NCBI GenBank assembly: GCA_020072965.1
Contig: JAIQFY010000050.1
Span: forward strand, 1-38,899
Source of the DNA: Terriglobia bacterium
GTDB taxonomy: Bacteria > Acidobacteriota > Terriglobia > JAIQFV01
Direction: 5' to 3'
Length of the DNA: 38,899 nucleotides
In this document: in pieces, positions 33,475 to 38,899 of the stretch
Position numbering within the stretch: the stretch's first letter is position 1
Layout: every line of letters starts with the position of its first letter
The notes under the pieces: model-generated
Databases searched by the model: none
Told to the model about the DNA's origin: nothing
Seen by the model: only the letters and a program-made list of their open reading frames with translations
Position numbers and translations under genes: made by a program

Positions 33475-36400
33475 GCGGCGTCAAGAGCGCGCTGGTGATC
33501 GCCAATTCGCAGTACGAGCACACGGGCCTGCGACAGCTGACCGCGCCCACGCAGGATGCGCAGGCCTTGGCGGAGGTCCTGGCCAACCCCGCGATCGGGG
33601 GATTTGAAGTCCGGACGCTCGTCAATCAACGCTGTGCCGACGTCATGCACGAAATTGAGATGTTCTACAGTGGGCGCACTCGCGACGACCTTCTGCTGCT
33701 CTATTTTTCCGGCCATGGCTTGAAGGACGAGGACGGCAAACTCTACCTGGCGACGCTCAACACCGATCCGCAGTGGCTGCGCTCGACTGCCATCCCCGAC
33801 CATTTTGTCAATGAAGTGATGACCGGCAGCCGCTCCAAACGGCAAGTGCTGCTCCTGGATTGCTGTTACAGCGGGGCCTTTGCCAAGGCCTTGCTGGCGA
33901 AAGGCGAGGCGACCGTGGTCTTGAAAGACCACTTCGAAGGACGCGGACGGGTGCTGCTGACCGCCTCGGACGCCGTTCAATATTCCTTCGAATCCGGCGT
34001 CTTTGAGTGCGCCCGCGAAAGTTCAGGCTCGGTGTTTACTCAAACGCTGGTCGAGGGGCTTAAGTCCGGAGAGGCCGATCAGGATGGGGACGGCCTGGTC
34101 TCCCTCGGCGAACTCTACGATTATGTGCATGACCGCGTCCTGGATGTGACCCCCCAACAACGGCCCATGAAGTGGGAATTTGATGTTGAGGGTGAAATTG
34201 TCATCGCCCGCAATCCCGCCCCGTTTGTCAATCCCACGGACCTGCCCCAGGACGTTCGCGACGCGATCAGCAGCAAGTTTCCCAGTATCCGCGAAGAGGC
34301 CATCCACGAACTGGGACGTATGCTCCGCGGGAAACATCGCGGCCTGGCGCTTGCGGCCCGCATAGCGCTGAAGACTCTCACCGGCGACGACAGCCGCAAG
34401 GTCTCGGACGCGGCCGAAAAATGCCTTGCGGCAAATCCGGCGCCCGCCTCCCTCGAGGAAACAATTTCCTCGAGTTCCACTGGGGCCGGGGCTCCTCCGC
34501 CCGCTCAACCGAAAGAAGAGCACACATCCCGCGCCGCACAGAAGATGCAAGAGGAAGCAGAGAGGAAGGAACGCCCTGGGCCCGAAGCAGAACGAGTGGA
34601 GATCCAAAAGGTGGAAGCGGAACACCTGGCCCCTGAAAAAGAAGAGAGCCGAAAACACTGTGAGCGGGGTCTCGCACTTTTCAAGAAGGATGATTTCGTG
34701 GGTGCCATCGCCAAGTATCGAGAGGCGCTCCGGTTGGATAAGGACAATGCGGAGGCGCACAACTGCCTGGGTGATGCCCTCTTCGAAAAAGAGGACTGGG
34801 ACGGGGCCATGGCCGAGTTTCGTGAAGCTCTGCGCCTGAACCCCAAATTCGCCGAAGCCCAGCGAAACATCGGTGTCGTCTTCGAGCAAAAGGGGCAGTT
34901 GGACGAGGCGATGGAAGAATATCGGAAGGCGCTGCGGTTGAACCCGGATTCTGCCGAAGCCCACACGGCGGTGGCCAACGGACTCCGCGTGAGGGGAGAT
35001 CTCGAGGGGGCGCTGGCTGAGTGCCGCGAAGCCATTCGTTTAAAACCTGCCTACGCTAGTGCGCACAATATTTGTGGTTTGGTCCTCTCTGACAAAGGCG
35101 ACCTGGACGAGGCCCTCGCCGAGCACACCACAGCCCTGCATCTAGCGCCGGACGACTGGGTCCTGCACTATAACCTCGGATTAGTCCTCGCTGGCAAAGA
35201 AGATTTGAACGGGGCCGCAGCAGAATACCGGGAAGCCATCCGGCTGAATCCGAAAGCCGCTGCGGCGCACAACTCCCTCGGCGACATACTCTTCAACACG
35301 AATGACCGCGAGGGTGCGATCGTCGAGTTCCGGGAGGCGATCCGGCTGAAGCCTGATTATGCCGAGGCTCACGGAAACCTCGGCTATGTGCTTTCTGCCA
35401 AGAAATACCTGGCCGGGGCCATTGAAGAATTGCGCGAAGCGATCCGCCTGAAGCCGGAGCTGGACTGGGCGCGCAGAGAGTTAGTACGCGTGCTCAAAGA
35501 AAAAGGCGACTTGGACGGAGCGGTGAACGTGTGCCGCCGGGCGGTCAGCCTAAGGCCGGAGAGTCGAGAGGCGCGCAGGGACCTGCTTGATGTGCTCAAA
35601 GAAAAAGGCGAATCCGATGAAGCGTTAGCTGTGTGTCGCGAAGCGGTCCGTCTCAACCCTGCTGATGCAGATGCCCACGTGGTTCTTGCCGACGTGCTTA
35701 AGGAGAAAGGCGACCTGGATGGGGCCATTGCCGAGTACCGCGAGGCCGTTCGACTGGATCCGAATGGGAGGTCAGGGGGGATCATCAGCCGGAGTTTCCG
35801 GGGAAGCCTGGTCGACGCGCTTAAAGAAAAGGGAGACTCAGAAGCCGCCATGGCCGTGTGCCGTGAAGCGGTCCGCTTAAGGCCGGACGATGCCGGCGCA
35901 CGGTCCGATCTTGCCTCTGAGCTCGAAGAACAAGACGACCTGGATGGGGCCCTCAGCGAACGCCGAGAGGCCGTCCGCCTTGAGCCCGACGATTCCTGGA
36001 AACATGGCCACTTGGCCGATTTGCTGCAAAAGACAGGTGACCTGGATGGAGCCATCGCTGAGTACCGTGAGGCGGCCCGGCTCAGTGGGACCTCATGGGA
36101 CCGAAACAAGCTCACGGAGGTGCTGAATATAAAAGGCGACCTGGATGGAGCCATGGCGGTCTGCCGTGAAGCGATCCGATTGAATCCGGATGATGCTGCT
36201 GCCCACGCCGATCTGGGCGACGCACTCAAGCAGAGAGGCGACCTGGAGGGGGCCATTGTCGAATATCGTGAGGCCTGCCGCCTGGAGCCTGATAAAGCTA
36301 CCCGGTTCAGCACGGTCGGCTCAGCTTTGAAGGAGAAAGGGGACTTGGCGGGGGCCATTGTCCAGTACCGCGAAGCGCTCCGGGTGGATCCAAACTGGAC

Positions 36401-37061
36401 CTGGTGCCGGCAGGAGCTAGTTGATGCGTTGAAAAAGAAGGGCGATATGAATGGGGCTCTCGCGATGCTGCGCGAAGTACTCCAATCGAAGCCGGACGAT
36501 GCCCTGGCTCACAACGACGTTGGAAATTTGCTGTATAACAAGGGCGACTACGCCGAGGCCATTCCGGAGTATCGTGAGGCCATCCGTCTGAAGCCGGACG
36601 ACGGGGTGCTCCATTTCAATCTCGCCCAGGCACTCCAACAGAAAGGCACATTGGAAGGCGCCATCGCCGAATGCCGGAAGGCCATCAGTCTGAAACCAAA
36701 CGACGCAGGCATCTACAATGCTCTGGGAAACATGCTCTTTTCAAGGGACCTCTTTACCGACGCAGGCACTAAATATAAGCAGGCGATCAGCCTCGATCCA
36801 TCCGTCGGGGTCTACCATCATAACCTCGGTCACGTACTCTTTCGGCAGGGTGACGTAGAAAGCTCGATCACGAAATACCAGGAAGCAATCCGCCTGGACC
36901 CAAACCTTGCCGTGGCGCACTTTAATCTGGGTGCGGCTTTGGAAGGCAAAGGCAACCGGATCGCTGCTCTGAGAGAATACCGCGCGGCCCACAAAATCGA
37001 GCCCGGCAATTCCGATTACCGGGCTGCCTCCGACAGACTCTGGGCCCAGTCGAAGCATTGA
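33471..37061 (+). CDS. Caspase-like (C14) protease with 23 TPR repeats
   Basis: A 1196-aa protein. Residues 1-250 form a caspase-like domain with the dyad H82 in YFSGHG and C132 in LLLDCCYSGAF. Its p10-like part contains a D-x-D-G-D-G-L-V-S-x-x-E loop (203-214). Residues 255-325 look like a small HEAT-like helical linker (IREEAIHELGRML...LALAARIALKTL). About 330-395 is low-complexity and charged. From 397 on there are 23 TPR repeats of 34 residues, many with GDLDGAIAEYREAIRLxPDD. No signal peptide or ATPase domain is present. The protein is expected to be a cytosolic protease whose TPRs sense or hold a partner; the overlap with the EACC1-like gene implies joint action. The trigger and substrate are unknown. 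Confidence 0.9.
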   Translation: MSGVKSALVIANSQYEHTGLRQLTAPTQDAQALAEVLANPAIGGFEVRTLVNQRCADVMHEIEMFYSGRTRDDLLLLYFSGHGLKDEDGKLYLATLNTDPQWLRSTAIPDHFVNEVMTGSRSKRQVLLLDCCYSGAFAKALLAKGEATVVLKDHFEGRGRVLLTASDAVQYSFESGVFECARESSGSVFTQTLVEGLKSGEADQDGDGLVSLGELYDYVHDRVLDVTPQQRPMKWEFDVEGEIVIARNPAPFVNPTDLPQDVRDAISSKFPSIREEAIHELGRMLRGKHRGLALAARIALKTLTGDDSRKVSDAAEKCLAANPAPASLEETISSSSTGAGAPPPAQPKEEHTSRAAQKMQEEAERKERPGPEAERVEIQKVEAEHLAPEKEESRKHCERGLALFKKDDFVGAIAKYREALRLDKDNAEAHNCLGDALFEKEDWDGAMAEFREALRLNPKFAEAQRNIGVVFEQKGQLDEAMEEYRKALRLNPDSAEAHTAVANGLRVRGDLEGALAECREAIRLKPAYASAHNICGLVLSDKGDLDEALAEHTTALHLAPDDWVLHYNLGLVLAGKEDLNGAAAEYREAIRLNPKAAAAHNSLGDILFNTNDREGAIVEFREAIRLKPDYAEAHGNLGYVLSAKKYLAGAIEELREAIRLKPELDWARRELVRVLKEKGDLDGAVNVCRRAVSLRPESREARRDLLDVLKEKGESDEALAVCREAVRLNPADADAHVVLADVLKEKGDLDGAIAEYREAVRLDPNGRSGGIISRSFRGSLVDALKEKGDSEAAMAVCREAVRLRPDDAGARSDLASELEEQDDLDGALSERREAVRLEPDDSWKHGHLADLLQKTGDLDGAIAEYREAARLSGTSWDRNKLTEVLNIKGDLDGAMAVCREAIRLNPDDAAAHADLGDALKQRGDLEGAIVEYREACRLEPDKATRFSTVGSALKEKGDLAGAIVQYREALRVDPNWTWCRQELVDALKKKGDMNGALAMLREVLQSKPDDALAHNDVGNLLYNKGDYAEAIPEYREAIRLKPDDGVLHFNLAQALQQKGTLEGAIAECRKAISLKPNDAGIYNALGNMLFSRDLFTDAGTKYKQAISLDPSVGVYHHNLGHVLFRQGDVESSITKYQEAIRLDPNLAVAHFNLGAALEGKGNRIAALREYRAAHKIEPGNSDYRAASDRLWAQSKH

Positions 37062-37389
37062 TCATGCCTGTTAGAATCTGAATCCGGATTACGACTGCAA
37101 CTCCAATCCACCATAGCGAACCCCTCTCTAAATCAGATTCAAAAGTGTCTTGATGGGAATTTGGCGGCTGCGGCGGAGTGGAATTCGGCCTTTTTTTGGA
37201 TTTTGGCCTTTGAGATTTGGATTCTGCTTGGGCTTTGAACTTTAAACTTTGAATTTTGGATTTTACTTGGAATTTGGCCCGTGGTACTTGGTTTCTATTT
37301 GGAATTTGTCCGCCTCGGCGGAGTGGAATTTCGCCCTTGTTTGGATTTTGGGTTTTATTTGGACTCTGGAATTTGGATTTTGGAATTTC
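37062..37389. repeat. T/G-rich low-complexity spacer with direct repeats
   Basis: The spacer is built from TTTGGATTTTGG / TTGGAATTTGG words. Two longer units are partly identical: CGGCGGAGTGGAATT followed by CGGCCTTTTTTTGGATTTTGG near 37171-37205, and CGGCGGAGTGGAATT followed by TCGCCCTTGTTTGGATTTTGG near 37315-37350. No gene is visible. It separates the caspase gene from the convergent hydrolase gene. Confidence 0.6.
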
Positions 37390-38472
37390 TCACTCGCCCC
37401 TCTTGCCGGATTCTTTTAATAGCCCTTCAAGATATTCCTTCCAAACTTCCGGGAGCGAGTGAGTCCCGTGTCCTCTGGTCCGGTCGCTGATCGGGATCAG
37501 GACGAAGCGTCCTCGTTTCACGCGCTGGATTTGCTGCTCCAGGATGCCCAACTCCGGCGGATTCACCTGGTCGTCGGCGGAGTTGATGGCGACGAGCGGC
37601 GCCTTGATGGCTTCGAGCTGCGGCGACGGATCGTAGTCGCGTGACGCATCGAACTGGTACAACATATCGTTGGCGTCGGTTCGGCTGAGCCGGAGCTTCA
37701 CCAGGTCGTCAAACATCTGGTCGGCCTCCTGGAGGGTGGGCGCCTGCTTTTGCCAGTACAGCGGCGCGCTAGTCATGAAGATCAATGTATAGATGGCGCT
37801 CGTCAGCCCGCGCGGCTGCGTCTTGTACTCCCCCATCTTCCATTCGGGATCATTTCGAATGGAATCGATGACCATGCGCCGCGTCATGCGATTGCGCCCT
37901 GCGATCTGAACCGGCAGGCTCGCGAGCGGCATCAACGCATCCATAAAGTCCGGATACATCTCGCCCCACATCCAAGTATGCATCCCGCCCATGGAGGTCC
38001 CCATCACCAGGCGGAGATGGTTCACGCCCAGGCCTTCGGTCAGGAGCCGGTGCTGGAGGACCACCATGTCGCGGTAGCCGTAGTGGGGAAATCGCGCGTG
38101 CAGACCATCGCTGGGCTTCGTCGACTGTCCGTGGCCGACGTTGTCGGGCAGGATGATGAAATACTTGGTGGCATCGAGCAGCTGTCCCGGCCCGAACAGC
38201 ACGCCCGCAAACGCGTCGGTCAGAAACTGAGTCCCGGCCCCGCCGGTTCCATGCAGGATCAACACCGCATTCCGGACGATTCCCTTTTCATCTCGCACCG
38301 GGGTCCCCAGCGTCCGGTAATGCAGCCTCAACAATGGAAGGGTCTCCGCACTCTCAAACTCGTAATTCTTAATCGTGAAGTCGCCCTCCACTGGAGCGGG
38401 ATAGCCCGCCGCATTCACGATGGACCGAAATATTAACAGCGCAAACGCCACACAAACAATTCTCCTGGTCAT
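37390..38472 (-). CDS. Secreted alpha/beta hydrolase, MetX-like
   Basis: The 360-aa protein has a signal peptide (MTRRIVCVAFALLIFRSIVNA). It belongs to the alpha/beta-hydrolase branch that contains homoserine O-acetyltransferase. Landmarks are LILHGTGGAGTQFL, LPDNVGHGQSTKPSDGL, the nucleophile elbow GTSMGGMHTW (S160), the acid in INSADDQVNPPE and the histidine in TRGHGTHSLPEVW. True MetX is cytosolic, so export suggests another ester or acyl substrate. ATG 38472 is preferred over ATG 38490 because GAGGAGG precedes it and the signal peptide starts there. It is convergent with the caspase gene and seems to stand alone. Confidence 0.9.
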   Translation of the reverse strand: MTRRIVCVAFALLIFRSIVNAAGYPAPVEGDFTIKNYEFESAETLPLLRLHYRTLGTPVRDEKGIVRNAVLILHGTGGAGTQFLTDAFAGVLFGPGQLLDATKYFIILPDNVGHGQSTKPSDGLHARFPHYGYRDMVVLQHRLLTEGLGVNHLRLVMGTSMGGMHTWMWGEMYPDFMDALMPLASLPVQIAGRNRMTRRMVIDSIRNDPEWKMGEYKTQPRGLTSAIYTLIFMTSAPLYWQKQAPTLQEADQMFDDLVKLRLSRTDANDMLYQFDASRDYDPSPQLEAIKAPLVAINSADDQVNPPELGILEQQIQRVKRGRFVLIPISDRTRGHGTHSLPEVWKEYLEGLLKESGKRGE

Positions 38473-38899
38473 AGTCCTCCTCTTTCCCATGAGTTCGAAT
38501 CGGACCTGCGTTCAACATTTTCCGGGAGTCGCACGCCTCGCGAGGATCTCCATATTCGGGTTACCCGGCCGTCTGTTTGGATTGACGATCGAGTCTTGCT
38601 TGCAAATAGGAACTTATTAATGATGATCAAATATAGTGACGCCGCTCAAGAACTTTGGTGACAATGTGCGGCTCTGCGCAACCCTCGCTGATTCCCCAGT
38701 TCGGGCTCTTTCCTGTCACTATATTCTCTCGTCCTCAGTAATTCTTGTCTGACCCACAAGACATGGTTTGTGAAATTGGCTCCCGCTGTCGGCCACATCA
38801 CAGGGAGCTCGATCTTGACGTCACCCGTCATCATTGTCCACCAATCATTTTGCACAATATCCGCTTGACACTCCTTTGCGGGTGGCAGTAGCCTTTGTT
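38473..38899. other. Right-end intergenic region
   Basis: No gene is recognised. Besides the 96-bp inverted-repeat element at 38630-38725, the last 150 bp read leftward contain GAGTGTCAAGCGGATATTGTG, which resembles the ends of some insertion sequences. The element, if any, would extend beyond the window. A minus-strand open frame at 38646-38855 has no coding features and overlaps the inverted-repeat element. Confidence 0.3.
38630..38725. repeat. 96-bp element with perfect 11-bp terminal inverted repeats
   Basis: AATATAGTGAC at 38630-38640 and GTCACTATATT at 38715-38725 are exact reverse complements. The interior has no gene. The size and ends fit a miniature inverted-repeat element or a large cruciform; no target duplication is evident. 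Confidence 0.5.

Noticed and set aside
34023-36358. Long minus-strand open frames across the caspase-TPR gene
   Set aside because: They mirror the repetitive TPR codons (runs of SPFSLS and APSRS) and have no domain; the plus strand has the protease and TPR motifs.
37390-38472. Homoserine O-acetyltransferase (metX) for methionine synthesis
   Set aside because: The signal peptide argues against a cytosolic methionine enzyme, and no met gene is nearby; kept as a MetX-like hydrolase.
38646-38855. A small minus-strand gene at the right end
   Set aside because: No ribosome site or family features, and it overlaps the inverted-repeat element.

Overview
The window is a 38.9 kb, fairly GC-rich bacterial chromosomal segment with no ribosomal or tRNA genes. 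The gene set resembles soil Acidobacteriota: a Ser/Thr kinase fused to TolB-like and TPR regions, a tricorn-type S41 protease, a DUF1015 protein, a PhnB-like VOC protein beside an ECF sigma factor, a GxxExxY protein and an LCMT-type methyltransferase. Intergenic regions rich in palindromes and short dispersed repeats fit the same picture. The taxonomy is an inference from gene content, not from a marker gene.

Layout. 1-139 is the 3' end of an IS630-type transposase. 0.3-11.7 kb is mostly housekeeping and metabolism: a class III CoA-transferase, a DUF1015 protein, a diheme cytochrome c and, on the minus strand, a small membrane protein, an FMN reductase, the kinase, an MBL-fold protein, an SDR oxidoreductase, an ICMT-like membrane methyltransferase, an HXXEE membrane protein and a secreted small protein. 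12.2-16.9 kb carries a Ycf46-like AAA ATPase, a DinB protein, a secreted acetamidase/formamidase, a GxxExxY protein bracketed by inverted repeats, and a PAS-GGDEF diguanylate cyclase. 17.3-26.3 kb carries the tricorn-like protease, a secreted FKBP, a radical SAM protein and an MscS-type channel.

26.4-32.6 kb is accessory and repeat-rich. It holds an ECF sigma factor whose 3' end is tandemly duplicated, a triple-VOC protein with a helical N-terminal extension, a 64-bp-period repeat array, a methyltransferase, a polytopic membrane protein, and a Y1 (HUH) transposase of the REP-associated type surrounded by three copies of its own palindromic repeats. A secreted-protein gene at 32.65 kb is cut off at a palindrome.

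The most interesting unit is at 33.09-37.06 kb. A 127-aa protein resembling the effector-associated constant component EACC1 is translationally coupled (ATGA overlap) to a 1196-aa protein with an intact caspase-like (C14) domain, a helical linker, a charged segment and 23 TPR repeats. This two-gene layout matches predicted bacterial conflict (immunity/cell-death) systems in which a protease effector is held by TPR repeats and paired with EACC1. It sits directly downstream of the repeat cluster and of the truncated gene, as expected for an inserted island. The window closes with a secreted MetX-like alpha/beta hydrolase and a 96-bp element with perfect 11-bp terminal inverted repeats.
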